From the NCBI RefSeq assembly GCF_963678185.1, contig NZ_OY782757.1:3483501-3547500 (forward strand): a stretch of DNA of 64,000 nucleotides. The letters are read 5' to 3'. Of the stretch, positions 46,846 through 56,689 are shown in pieces. Position numbers and translations under genes: made by a program. The stretch comes from an uncultured Tolumonas sp. GTDB taxonomy: Bacteria; Pseudomonadota; Gammaproteobacteria; Enterobacterales; Aeromonadaceae. Numbering within the stretch: position 1 is the stretch's first letter; each line of letters begins with the position of its first letter. The notes beneath the pieces are model-generated. The model searched no databases, was not told the DNA's origin, and saw nothing but the letters and a program-made list of their open reading frames with translations.

Positions 46846-47646
46846 ATGAACATTACGCATGATACTGATTTTGAAGGTTTAGATATCGCAATGCTGGCGC
46901 TGATGGCGGCAGAAGATGTGCAAGAACAGCCGGTTTTAATCGATGGTTTGCAGCAGCTACGTATGTTGCGCACAGCCATTCGTCCGTATGTGACGGCATG
47001 TGATATCAAAGAGCGCCGCCAGCAATTACTGCATGCGTTTTATCATGAGCTGCAGTTTGCGGGTGACTGGGAGCGTTATTATACGGCGGAAAATTGTCTG
47101 CTGGATAATGTGCTGACCCAGCGCAGTGGCTTACCAATCACCTTAGGTATTGTGTTAATGCATCTGGCAAACTCGGTCGAGATCCCGGTGCGTGGTGTTT
47201 GTTTCCCTGGTAATTTTTTACTGTTGTTTCCTGAAGATACGCCGGTGTTTATCGATCCGTTTACCGGTGAAGAGTGGGATGCAGCTCAGCGTTCATTAAT
47301 GCTGCGGGCCACGTTGGGTGATTTGACCCAAATGGACAGCAAATACACCAAAGAAGCGGATCAACGTCAGATTTTATTGCGATTATTGAGTGTCACCAAA
47401 GCCTGTATGTTACAAAGCCGTCGTTTGCCGGAAGCATTACGGGCCAGTGAAGTCTTATTGAAAATGAACCCGGATGATCCGTATGAAATTCGAGATCGGG
47501 GTTTAGTCTATGAACAATTGGAATGCCCGCAATTAGCGGCTAATGATTATTCATATTTTATTGAACAATGCCCGCAAGATCCGGTCGCGGCTGTGCTGAA
47601 AATGCAGCTGGCTTTTCTGGATCATGGCGCCACAACTTTGCACTGA
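46846..47646 (+). CDS. sirB1: SirB1/YchA family protein (transglutaminase-like plus TPR)
   Basis: This 266-residue protein matches E. coli YchA (269), with the transglutaminase-like core LDNVLTQRSGLPITLGIVLMHL and the C-terminal helical repeat NPDDPYEIRDRGLVYEQLECP. Function is unproven; the name comes from a Salmonella regulator screen. The frame is open from 46786 inside prmC, but ATG 46846 (AAGG upstream) leaves a 7-base gap after prmC. In E. coli a membrane gene (ychQ/sirB2) lies between prmC and this gene; it is absent here. Confidence 0.88.
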   Translation: MNITHDTDFEGLDIAMLALMAAEDVQEQPVLIDGLQQLRMLRTAIRPYVTACDIKERRQQLLHAFYHELQFAGDWERYYTAENCLLDNVLTQRSGLPITLGIVLMHLANSVEIPVRGVCFPGNFLLLFPEDTPVFIDPFTGEEWDAAQRSLMLRATLGDLTQMDSKYTKEADQRQILLRLLSVTKACMLQSRRLPEALRASEVLLKMNPDDPYEIRDRGLVYEQLECPQLAANDYSYFIEQCPQDPVAAVLKMQLAFLDHGATTLH

Positions 47647-47654
47647 TGGAGTGA

Positions 47655-48509
<855 letters not shown>

Positions 48510-48534
48510 CGCTAGGTAAATTAATCATCTTTTT

Positions 48535-48560
48535 AAAGCCCCGCATAGGGGCTTTTTTGA
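48535..48560 (+). terminator. terminator after kdsA
   Basis: AAAGCCCC-gcata-GGGGCTTTTTT. Confidence 0.9.
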
Positions 48561-48602
48561 TCCGCTCGCATACATCACATCATAATTGTCTACATGAATT
48601 AC

Positions 48603-48649
48603 ATTGCTATTAATATAATAAGCTATGTATATTATATGTATTGCTATTA
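48603..48649. promoter_or_regulatory. nested repeats upstream of the MarR gene, candidate operator
   Basis: A perfect inverted repeat ATATAATA (48613-48620) / TATTATAT (48630-48637) is flanked directly on both sides by the 10-base direct repeat ATTGCTATTA (48603-48612 and 48640-48649). It ends 16 bp before the MarR ATG, the position for autorepression. Confidence 0.55.
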
Positions 48650-48665
48650 TCTTTGTGTGACCCTC

Positions 48666-49136
48666 ATGAATAGTACTGATATCGCTTTTCTCTTTGGTGA
48701 AGTTGCCCGACTGACCCGAAGACGATTTAACCAGCAAATGGAATCTTTTCGACTCACCCATGCACAAAGCCGCACCTTGTTACGTTTATCGCGTTGTCAG
48801 GGGTTACGTCAGGTTGATTTGGCAAAAATACTAGAAATTCAGCCAATTACTTTGGTTAAACAATTAGACCAGCTGGTTGAGATGGGGCTGATCGAACGCC
48901 GCAATGATGAGCAAGATCGCCGGGCATTTCGGTTATATCTGTTACCGGCGGCAGAACCGGTGCTAACCGAGATCCGTGCTGAAGTGCAGGAGCTGCAAAG
49001 CTTAATGACCAAAGATCTAACGGCTACGCAAATTGCCGCCTTTGTTGAAGCTCTGTTGGTGATGAAAGCCAATTTGCTGACAGATGATATCGACACTACT
49101 CATAGTGCCATGTTGGGTAAAGAGGACAAATCATGA
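48666..49136 (+). CDS. MarR/SlyA-family transcriptional regulator
   Basis: This 156-residue winged-helix regulator has LTHAQSRTLLRLSRCQGLRQVDLAKILEI as the DNA-binding core, with the recognition helix QPITLVKQLDQLVEMGLI and wing ERRNDEQDRRAFRLYL, the MarR signature. The frame is open from 48594, but the upstream part is a hydrophobic translation of the operator region; ATG 48666 is preferred. It overlaps the membrane fusion protein gene by four bases, so it almost certainly represses this efflux operon and responds to its substrates. Confidence 0.85.
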   Translation: MNSTDIAFLFGEVARLTRRRFNQQMESFRLTHAQSRTLLRLSRCQGLRQVDLAKILEIQPITLVKQLDQLVEMGLIERRNDEQDRRAFRLYLLPAAEPVLTEIRAEVQELQSLMTKDLTATQIAAFVEALLVMKANLLTDDIDTTHSAMLGKEDKS

Positions 49137-50200
49137 GTGAGAAACAGCCTGAAAGCACAAATTCCCGTTCTTTAAGTAAATTACGTCGCTGGCTGATGCT
49201 CGGGCCTTGTTTTGTTCTATTGCTGGGTGGCAGTTATTTTTATCTAAACAGTGGCCGGTATGTTGAGACCGATAACGCTTACCTGAAAAGTGACAAGATC
49301 CCGCTGAGTACCGAAGTGGCCGGGCAGGTTGTTGCGTTATACGTGAAAGAAAATGTAGCGGTAAAAACAGGGCAGCCGCTGTTTGAAATTGACCCTGCCG
49401 CCTATCAAGTGGCATTACAAAAAGCCCAAGCGAATCTGGCGAACATCCGCACCACGATTTCTGCCTTAAAAGCGCAATATCAACAGGTTGAATCCCAGAT
49501 CGCCCTGCAAAACACCAATTACGCGTATGCGCAAAAAGCCTATAAACGGCAGGCGGAATTAGCCGAACGCCATTTTGTGTCTGCCTCTGGGGTGGATGAC
49601 TCCAAACAAGCGGTCGATGTGGCTTCCCAGCAATTAGTCGTATTACGCAATCAGTTAGAACAGTTGAAACAAAATCTGGCGGGCGATCCGGCTATTGTTG
49701 TTGATGAACATCCGCAGGTTAAAGCCGCGTTAGCCGAAGTGGCGCAGGCGACTTTAGATCTGGCGCATACCCATATTACGGCGCCGGATTCAGGCGTGGT
49801 TAGCCAATTACCAAAACTGGGGCAACATTTGTCGGTTGGCACGCAAGCATTAGCGCTGATCTCGGATAAATCGGTGTGGGTAGAAGCGAATTACAACGAA
49901 ACGGATCTCACGCACGTGAAATTAGGCCAAAGTGTCAATATTCACGTGGATACTTATCCTGATTGGGAAGGCAAAGGGATTGTGGAAAGCATCAGCCCAG
50001 CAACTGGGGCGGAGTTTTCCGTGTTACCGGCGCAGAATTCAACCGGCAATTGGGTGAAGGTCATTCAGCGTATTCCGGTGCGGATCCGCATTAACGCTGC
50101 TCTTAATCAGCCGGAATTACGGACGGGGATGAGCGCTATCGTTGATATCGACACAGAGCATCGCCGCCATGTTCCTGGTATGGCGTGGGCGCAGCAGTAA
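49133..50200 (+). CDS. EmrA-type membrane fusion protein (HlyD family)
   Basis: This 355-residue periplasmic adaptor has a single N-terminal membrane anchor (about residues 20-39), a split lipoyl domain (YVETDNAYLKSDKIPLSTEVAGQV near 44-67 and ITAPDSGVVSQLPKLGQ), a coiled-coil hairpin (about 100-190), and a beta-barrel (VWVEANYNETDLTHVKLGQ). It would link the inner-membrane pump encoded next to a TolC-type channel, which is not in the operon. It overlaps the MarR gene by four bases. Confidence 0.88.
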   Translation: MSEKQPESTNSRSLSKLRRWLMLGPCFVLLLGGSYFYLNSGRYVETDNAYLKSDKIPLSTEVAGQVVALYVKENVAVKTGQPLFEIDPAAYQVALQKAQANLANIRTTISALKAQYQQVESQIALQNTNYAYAQKAYKRQAELAERHFVSASGVDDSKQAVDVASQQLVVLRNQLEQLKQNLAGDPAIVVDEHPQVKAALAEVAQATLDLAHTHITAPDSGVVSQLPKLGQHLSVGTQALALISDKSVWVEANYNETDLTHVKLGQSVNIHVDTYPDWEGKGIVESISPATGAEFSVLPAQNSTGNWVKVIQRIPVRIRINAALNQPELRTGMSAIVDIDTEHRRHVPGMAWAQQ

Positions 50201-50218
50201 GTAACAAGGTAGGCTCGC

Positions 50219-51745
50219 ATGTCTGTCGTACCAACTTCCGCGGTTCAACCCGCTCGTGTTGCGCACCGAGGTTTGATCACGATTGCCGTGATGCTTGCCA
50301 CGGTGATGCAAACGCTGGATACCACCATCGCCAACGTCGCCTTGCCTTATATGCAAGGCAGTATGGCGGCGACACAAGATCAGATCTCGTGGGTGCTCAC
50401 CTCCTATATCGTGGCGGCCGCCATTTGTACGCCGTTAAACGGTTTTTTAGTGAACCGGTTTGGGCGTAAGCGAGTATTTTTCTGGGAAGTGTTTGGGTTT
50501 ACCTGTGTATCAGTATTGTGTGGTGTCGCGCAGTCATTACCCGAGATCGTGACATTTCGTATTTTGCAGGGGATCTTTGGTGCCGGTTTAGTGCCGCTGT
50601 CACAAGCGGTCCAGTTGGATGTCTATGAGCCCAAAGAACGTGGTCAGGCCATGGCGATCTGGGGTATCGGTGTCATGGTTGGGCCAATTTTGGGGCCGAC
50701 ACTGGGCGGATATCTGACGGAATTTTACAACTGGCGCTGGGTGTTTTTCATTAATCTGCCGGTTGGCATTCTGGCATTGATCGGGATCTGGTTGTTTGTA
50801 CCGGAAACCAAACCCAATAAAACCATCCGCTTTGATGGCCTCGGCTTTGGATTACTGGCGATTGCCATTGGTGCGTTACAGATGTTTTTGGATCGTGGTG
50901 AATCTAAAGACTGGTTTACCTCGACAGAAATCATCATAGAAGGCATCTGCGCCGTATTGTTTATCTATCTGTTCATTGTGCATATGTTTACGCACAAAAC
51001 GCCGTTTATTCACCCCGCCATGTTCAAAGACCGAAACTTCTGCATTGGGTTATTACTGATCTTTATCTTAGGCGTCATGCTGCTGTCGACCGTGGCATTG
51101 TTGTCCCCTTTTCTAGAAAACCTGTTGGGTTATCCGGTCTTAGCAACGGGGTTTGCTATGGCACCACGTGGGCTAGGAACCATGTTGAGTATGAGTCTGG
51201 TTGGTCATCTGATGCGCCGGTTTGATCTTCGTACTTTATTAGTGGTCGGTTTATTAATGATGGTTGAATCATTATGGGAAATGTCATTGTTTGATTTGAA
51301 TATTACTTTCCTCGACCTATTCAGAACCGGATTTATCCAAGGCTTTGGTATGGGGTTTGTATTTGTGCCACTAAGTACGATGACCTTTATGACTCTCGAT
51401 CAGAAATATAGAAATGAAGGCACTGCGATGTATAGCTTGTTGCGAAATATCGGTAGCAGTATTGGTATTTCCATCGTGGTCACTTTGCTATCGCAAAATA
51501 CGCAGGTCTTTCATTCTATTCTGGCCGAAAATACCAACGGATTTAATGCTATTTGGTTACATCAGCTGCCGACATTATGGGATCTGAGATCGGCAAGTGG
51601 CCTTGCTTTACTGAATAAAACCATCACCCAGCAGGCCAGTTTGATCGCGTATCTGCGTGATTTCCGGTTGATGATGTTTATTACCTTACTTGCTTTACCG
51701 TTGATCTTTTTATTACGTAAACGTACTCCGGCGATGACACATTAA
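50219..51745 (+). CDS. EmrB/DHA2-family multidrug efflux permease (14 TM)
   Basis: This 508-residue major facilitator of the DHA2 (14-helix) group carries MQTLDTTIANVALPYM (motif D1), NRFGRKRVF (motif A), RILQGIFGAGLVPLSQ, and GPILGPTLGGYL (motif C, antiporter). Proton-driven export of hydrophobic drugs or acids is expected from the family. It lies 18 bases after the adaptor gene. No terminator was seen; the gene ends two bases before the convergent kinase gene. Confidence 0.9.
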   Translation: MSVVPTSAVQPARVAHRGLITIAVMLATVMQTLDTTIANVALPYMQGSMAATQDQISWVLTSYIVAAAICTPLNGFLVNRFGRKRVFFWEVFGFTCVSVLCGVAQSLPEIVTFRILQGIFGAGLVPLSQAVQLDVYEPKERGQAMAIWGIGVMVGPILGPTLGGYLTEFYNWRWVFFINLPVGILALIGIWLFVPETKPNKTIRFDGLGFGLLAIAIGALQMFLDRGESKDWFTSTEIIIEGICAVLFIYLFIVHMFTHKTPFIHPAMFKDRNFCIGLLLIFILGVMLLSTVALLSPFLENLLGYPVLATGFAMAPRGLGTMLSMSLVGHLMRRFDLRTLLVVGLLMMVESLWEMSLFDLNITFLDLFRTGFIQGFGMGFVFVPLSTMTFMTLDQKYRNEGTAMYSLLRNIGSSIGISIVVTLLSQNTQVFHSILAENTNGFNAIWLHQLPTLWDLRSASGLALLNKTITQQASLIAYLRDFRLMMFITLLALPLIFLLRKRTPAMTH

Positions 51746-51747
51746 TA

Positions 51748-52896
51748 TCAGTGGGTATCGTCTGATTCGAGCTCGGGCGAAATGGGCAGCCATACAGTAA
51801 AGACAGATCCCTGGCCAGGTTCACTTTGCACATCGATATGGCCCTGATGTTTTTTGATAATACCGTAAGCGACCGACAGACCTAGACCCGCTCCAGTCCC
51901 TAAGCGTTTCGTGGTGAAGAACGGGTCAAAAATCTTGGCTTTTACCTCTGGGCTCATGCCACTACCGGTATCAGCAATAGTGATATAAACCTGATCTTGG
52001 TTCACGCCAGTTTTTACGCGGATCTCGCCATGAATATCAATCGAATGAACCGCATTTAACAGCATGTTCATAAAAACCTGATTCAACTGCGCGGGCATAC
52101 AATGAACTGGCGGGATATCGCCATATTCCCGGATCACATCAGCTTTATATTTAAGTTCATTACTCAGTATGTTGAGTGTGCTATTCAGACCATCTTGTAA
52201 ATTGGCCCACTCCCAGTAGTTTTCACCAGCACGGGAAAAATGCAGTAAGTCTTGAATGATCCGCCTGACGCGGACGGCCCCTTCTATCGAATCTTGAAAT
52301 AGCGGGCTAATATCCTCTTTCAGAAATTCAATATCAATTTCATCACGTAATGACTGGATCTGCTGCGGCCAAACTGGGTTTGCTGGGTCAGCGGATGATT
52401 TTTCATAAAGCGCAATTAGTTGAAATAGCTGGGTAAAATATCGCTGTAACGAACTCAAATTCGAGGTGATAAACCCCATCGGGTTATTAATTTCGTGGGC
52501 TACCCCGGCAGCTAACTGGCCAATCGATGCTAATTTTTCCGATTGCCGTAGCTGGCGATCACTTTCTTCCAATTTTTGAATTAACGCTTTTTGTTCGGCT
52601 TTTTCTTGCTCGAGAGCTAAAAGCACTAACTTTCGCTCTTCGATTTCGTTGGCCATTTTTTGTTGTGTATCAATCAATTCAGCGTTGATTTGGTTATTTT
52701 TTAATAATGCATTTTCTAGCTGCTCCGTCCGGCTCATGACTTCGTCTTGCAGCATGACCTGTGTTTGAAACAGACTAAAATCGGTCATCTTGTCGGCATT
52801 GACTGCATCTGCCCGTTTGATTAACGCCGAGACCATTTTATTCAGACGGATGATCTCATTTTGTAATTCGGTCATTGTTGGTTGTTGGCCGGTCAT
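51748..52896 (-). CDS. soluble histidine kinase paired with FIST sensor
   Basis: This 382-residue kinase has no membrane segment. The N-terminal half is a long coiled coil (about residues 1-125). The H-box is GVAHEINNPMGFI (histidine near 134), and the HATPase domain shows NQVFMNMLLNAVHSI (N-box), IADTGSGM (G1), FDPFFTTK (F) and GTGAGLGLS (G2). There is no receiver domain, so it must pass phosphate to a separate partner. The ATG at 52894-52896 overlaps the FIST gene stop by four bases. The layout recalls NosP-NahK and VpsV-VpsS type pairs, where a FIST protein controls a kinase. Confidence 0.88.
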   Translation of the reverse strand: MTGQQPTMTELQNEIIRLNKMVSALIKRADAVNADKMTDFSLFQTQVMLQDEVMSRTEQLENALLKNNQINAELIDTQQKMANEIEERKLVLLALEQEKAEQKALIQKLEESDRQLRQSEKLASIGQLAAGVAHEINNPMGFITSNLSSLQRYFTQLFQLIALYEKSSADPANPVWPQQIQSLRDEIDIEFLKEDISPLFQDSIEGAVRVRRIIQDLLHFSRAGENYWEWANLQDGLNSTLNILSNELKYKADVIREYGDIPPVHCMPAQLNQVFMNMLLNAVHSIDIHGEIRVKTGVNQDQVYITIADTGSGMSPEVKAKIFDPFFTTKRLGTGAGLGLSVAYGIIKKHQGHIDVQSEPGQGSVFTVWLPISPELESDDTH

Positions 52897-54035
52897 GATG
52901 GCGACTCTCCACAACCAAAGGCGATGCCCGTGCAGGTCTGATTGACATGCAAGCTACCAAATTGCTCACCGAAACTACTAAAGCCAGAAGCTCGATATTG
53001 TCGGAATATGTCGGCAACTGCTGGCAATTGCTGGTTATCAATAATATCCATACGTCGCAAAGAACAATCACAGGCTAAGGTCAGAGATATCTCGCCAAGT
53101 GCTGTTTTTAGTTTGCTAAATTGCTGATCTAAATCATTAATCAGATTCATGCTATCTGCAACGCGTAATACAACACCTTCATCAATGGCGCAATAAAGCC
53201 GTAAACTGCCATCTGGATTCATTTTTTGGATGGAACGAATATATTCATTGCCGTTCATTTTGCTGACCAGTGGAAAGGCGGCAAAGAGATGTGCATTGAG
53301 TTCAGAAATATCTTTGCCAATACGTTGTGCATAAACATCGGCAGCAGGAAGGCCATTTAATTCGATAATAGTCCGGTGTTGCGGGTCCGCTGCAGTCACG
53401 ACCAACGGTTCGCCAATACCGGAGAAATTTTGTGTTTTGAATAGCCGAAATGGTCGGTTGGTGTTGAATAAAACTAATACACAGCTTTTTTCATGAAAGG
53501 CGCCATGATGAAAAACATGTGTTTGTTCGAATTGCATATTATCCGCAGCAGAACCGCCAAACAGGGGAATACTGCCCAAGTTTTTCTGAAAACTGTAACT
53601 GATAAATTCTTCTTTACCGGACAAGCCATCGACTAGTTGCATGGCAAACGCATGACGATGGTTGTTAAGGCGTGATACATGTTCCCGCTGCGGTAATAGC
53701 GATTGTACAAATTGTTTGCTGTCCGATTCGGTCAGTTCATCAATCTTGTTAAGACAACCGGTGACCACGCTAAATTCATCTTTGGGAAATAATACGGCAC
53801 TGATGGAGTGTTCAATGTAACCATTGGGGCCGATTTCACCGGCAGTGGTACATCCAACAACTTCAATCTCAGGAAATAATTGATTAAAACTCTCTGCAAT
53901 TGTTTTTAAATCATAATGGGCAGAGCAAAAAAACAGGAGCAGACTGGCCGACTGAGAATTGAACTGGTTTTTCAATTCGCTGACAGCCGTTTTTGCGTCA
54001 GGCGCTTGGGATTGTGCACGCAGTATTTTGTTCAT
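52893..54035 (-). CDS. FIST-domain sensor protein
   Basis: This 380-residue soluble protein consists of the FIST N domain (about 20-210, with GCTTAGE at 61-67, LVDGLSGKEEF and FGGSA near 157) and the FIST C domain (to the end, with ACDCSLRRMDII and SGFSSFGEQFGSLHVNQTCTG). It has no output domain and overlaps its kinase by four bases, so it is likely the sensor of the pair. Nitric-oxide-binding NosP is a FIST protein in such a setting; heme binding here is inference. Its conserved blocks are shared with the FIST chemoreceptor at 29933-31957. Confidence 0.87.
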   Translation of the reverse strand: MNKILRAQSQAPDAKTAVSELKNQFNSQSASLLLFFCSAHYDLKTIAESFNQLFPEIEVVGCTTAGEIGPNGYIEHSISAVLFPKDEFSVVTGCLNKIDELTESDSKQFVQSLLPQREHVSRLNNHRHAFAMQLVDGLSGKEEFISYSFQKNLGSIPLFGGSAADNMQFEQTHVFHHGAFHEKSCVLVLFNTNRPFRLFKTQNFSGIGEPLVVTAADPQHRTIIELNGLPAADVYAQRIGKDISELNAHLFAAFPLVSKMNGNEYIRSIQKMNPDGSLRLYCAIDEGVVLRVADSMNLINDLDQQFSKLKTALGEISLTLACDCSLRRMDIIDNQQLPAVADIFRQYRASGFSSFGEQFGSLHVNQTCTGIAFGCGESPS

Positions 54036-54083
54036 GCTTGTTCCTGATACAGCTGTTTGTTACATCACCTATTTGGCTTTGTC

Positions 54084-54095
54084 TGACTGTAGTCA
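54084..54095. promoter_or_regulatory. palindrome between the FIST gene and tilS
   Basis: TGACT-GT-AGTCA is a perfect 5-bp inverted repeat about 50 bp upstream of the FIST gene start. It may be an operator, but is short enough to be chance. Confidence 0.2.
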
Positions 54096-54221
54096 ACAAT
54101 TTCACAAAAATCTGATTAAAACGACGCGGCACGTTAAATCTGTGATAGCTCACACAGCAGTGATCCCGAAGCCCATCTGTTATCATGTATTCATCTTGAT
54201 TGTGTTCTGAAATGAGTTCCT

Positions 54222-55553
54222 GTGAGCCACTATCGTTTAGAAACCGACGTATTCGCAATTTTGGATCAACAGCTAAAACCCGGCTCCTTACTGGTCGGGT
54301 TTAGTGGTGGTCTGGATTCCCGTGTGTTGTTGGAATTATTGGCTCGATATATTCGTCAACGAGCGGGGTTTTCGCTGCAAGCTGTGCATGTTCATCATGG
54401 GTTGAACCCGTTGGCCGATCAGTGGTTACTCCATTGTCAGCAAACTTGCCAGACACTGACAATCCCGTTTACTGCACAACGTGTTGAGATTGCAAAGCAG
54501 AATCGTCAAAGCTTGGAAGATCTGGCGCGTCAGGCACGTTATGCCGTGTTTCGACAATATTTGCCGAAGGGTGGTTCGTTACTCACCGCTCATCATCAGG
54601 ATGATCAGCTGGAAACCGTGCTGTTGGCATTAAAGCGCGGCTCCGGCCCTCGTGGTTTAGCGGCCATGCCAATGGAAGCTGATTTTGCGGATGGCCGTTT
54701 AGTGCGCCCGCTATTGTCTTTTAGTCGTCAGCAATTATTGGATTGGGCGATCAGTCAGCGTTTAAGCTGGATTGAAGATGACAGCAATTATGATGAGCGT
54801 TTTGATCGTAATTTTCTGCGTCAGCGCGTGATCCCATTATTGCGCGAACGTTGGCCGGAAATTGCGGCCACTGCGGCGCGTAGTGCAACTTTATGTGCGG
54901 AACAAGAAACGCTACTCGATGAAATTGCCAAAACAGACCTGTTAGCCAGTCTGCATGTTGATGGCAGTTTACAGATCGCTCAGTTAGAAACTTTGTCACC
55001 CGCACGGCGTCATCAGTTGTTGCGTTTCTGGTTACGCCAACAAACCGGGACGGTACCCTCGCACGCGCAATTACATAACATCTGGTCAGAAGTAGCGTTG
55101 GCCCGTGCTGACGCGATGCCCGAGTTAGTCTGGCAACAAGGCGTTATCCGCCGATATCAGCATCGTTTATATCAAGTTTCCCCAATACCAGCTGCGATTT
55201 CGTCGCAAACATTACCGATCGATATTCCTGTTCATTTAGCGAATGGTGTTTTGACGTTACAGACTGATTGCCTAAATGAAATGCGGTTACGCATGCCAGA
55301 GGCGAATGAACAATTAACGATAGAATATGGCTTGCCAGGTTCGTATAAGGCGCATCCGGTGGGGCGAGAACATTCGCGAGAACTGAAGAAATTATGGCAG
55401 GAATATGGTGTTGCACCTTGGCTGCGGAGCACAATGCCAATCATCTGTTATCAGGGAAAAATAGCGGCCATTGTTGGGTTATTTATCTGTCAGGATTATC
55501 TCTGTCAAACCGACAAAATGGGATTAACAATCAGCTGGGAACCGAATGCCTGA
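54222..55553 (+). CDS. tilS: tRNA(Ile)-lysidine synthase
   Basis: This 443-residue enzyme (E. coli 432) makes lysidine at C34 of the CAU tRNA(Ile), changing its codon from AUG to AUA. The PP-loop is SGGLDS at 28-33 (VGFSGGLDSRVLLELLARY begins the N-type ATPase core), followed by VHVHHGLNP and TAHHQDDQLETVLLALKRGSG. The C-terminal tRNA-binding domains are present (RELKKLWQEYGVAPWLR). The start is GTG at 54222. Divergent from the FIST gene; convergent with the GGDEF gene three bases beyond. Confidence 0.94.
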   Translation: MSHYRLETDVFAILDQQLKPGSLLVGFSGGLDSRVLLELLARYIRQRAGFSLQAVHVHHGLNPLADQWLLHCQQTCQTLTIPFTAQRVEIAKQNRQSLEDLARQARYAVFRQYLPKGGSLLTAHHQDDQLETVLLALKRGSGPRGLAAMPMEADFADGRLVRPLLSFSRQQLLDWAISQRLSWIEDDSNYDERFDRNFLRQRVIPLLRERWPEIAATAARSATLCAEQETLLDEIAKTDLLASLHVDGSLQIAQLETLSPARRHQLLRFWLRQQTGTVPSHAQLHNIWSEVALARADAMPELVWQQGVIRRYQHRLYQVSPIPAAISSQTLPIDIPVHLANGVLTLQTDCLNEMRLRMPEANEQLTIEYGLPGSYKAHPVGREHSRELKKLWQEYGVAPWLRSTMPIICYQGKIAAIVGLFICQDYLCQTDKMGLTISWEPNA

Positions 55554-55555
55554 GT

Positions 55556-56440
55556 TCAGGCATTCCGGCGCAAATTTTTATTGTGATAAAGTTGCTCATC
55601 AGCCAGATGATAAAGCTCTTTGGCGCTCATACCGCTGGTCCAATTGGTATAACCTAGACTACAACCTACATTCAGCTGTTTCAGTTCAGGATGTAGTGCC
55701 AGACGTTTTTGTAAACGAACCATAACGCGTAACGCGGTAAATTCATCTGCAGGTTGGAACATCAGTGCAAATTCATCGCCACCCAAACGGAAGACCATGT
55801 CGGTGCCGCGTACAACATCAGTCAACAGTTCAGCAAACAATTTTAAAACACGGTCGCCAGTTGGGTGACCATGGGTATCATTGATCTGTTTGAAGTTATC
55901 TAAATCAACCAGCATCAATGTTAAGCCATTTGGCTGACGGCTATTTTGCTCAATAGACAACTGCATAGCTTCGTCAAAATGAGCGCGGTTACCTACACCG
56001 GTTAAATGATCCATCCGGCATTGCTGATCCATCTCTTCCATTTTCAGAAACAGACGTAATGGGTTAATCAATAACTGGTGTAATTGCTGCAACAGACGAT
56101 GCTGATGTGGGTTCAGTTTGCCGGTTAATTCGTAGTCAACTTGACCCAGCATCTGCATTTTAGGATCAAGCAACGAAAAATGCTGTTTGTAAGCGCCTCG
56201 GCCGAGATTCAATATCTCAAAACGTTGTTCCATCCAAATATAAGCCATGCGGCAAACCGGCAAATGTTGGCTGGTCCAAGTGGCAAAAGATTGCAGCAGA
56301 TCGGCGAGTTTTTCCTGGGTCATTAGTGTTTCCAACAGAGCTAATTTATCGCTGCTGGAGATCGGACTAAAGCCACTCACGCGGGCAAAATGCAGATCCG
56401 GGGCATGATCATATGTTGATACAACAGATAAACCTTCCAT
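55556..56440 (-). CDS. cytosolic diguanylate cyclase (GGDEF)
   Basis: This 294-residue protein has no membrane segment. The N-terminal 135 residues are a small sensory region that I cannot assign. The GGDEF domain has DHLTGVGNR, LMLVDLDNFKQINDTHGH, active site LGGDEFALM near residue 220, and the inhibitory RGTD five residues before GGDEF. It should make cyclic di-GMP. It lies between tilS and proS, alone on its strand, where E. coli has unrelated genes (rof, yaeQ, nlpE). Confidence 0.87.
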   Translation of the reverse strand: MEGLSVVSTYDHAPDLHFARVSGFSPISSSDKLALLETLMTQEKLADLLQSFATWTSQHLPVCRMAYIWMEQRFEILNLGRGAYKQHFSLLDPKMQMLGQVDYELTGKLNPHQHRLLQQLHQLLINPLRLFLKMEEMDQQCRMDHLTGVGNRAHFDEAMQLSIEQNSRQPNGLTLMLVDLDNFKQINDTHGHPTGDRVLKLFAELLTDVVRGTDMVFRLGGDEFALMFQPADEFTALRVMVRLQKRLALHPELKQLNVGCSLGYTNWTSGMSAKELYHLADEQLYHNKNLRRNA

Positions 56441-56648
56441 ATCTTTTACCCACTTAAAAACTAATCTTATTTTAAATAAAGCAAAAGCTATGCCTGTTTT
56501 AGATCTTTTTTTAATCTGTTGATGTATAAAGACTTTTATAGAGATGGTGGAAAATCAGGTATGACTGGTTGACGCTTAGCTGTCGTTTAAACAGAGAGAA
56601 GAGAAAACGAAGATAATAAGTTGATATCGAGAAGACATTTTTTTGACA

Positions 56649-56682
56649 TAAAAAAACCGGCCATCAGAGGCCGGTTTTTTAT
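56649..56682 (-). terminator. terminator after proS
   Basis: AACCGGCC-atcaga-GGCCGGTT flanked by A run and T run. The remaining 56441-56648 is AT-rich non-coding DNA upstream of the GGDEF gene, with nothing else recognised. Confidence 0.88.
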
Positions 56683-56689
56683 GCGGCAA

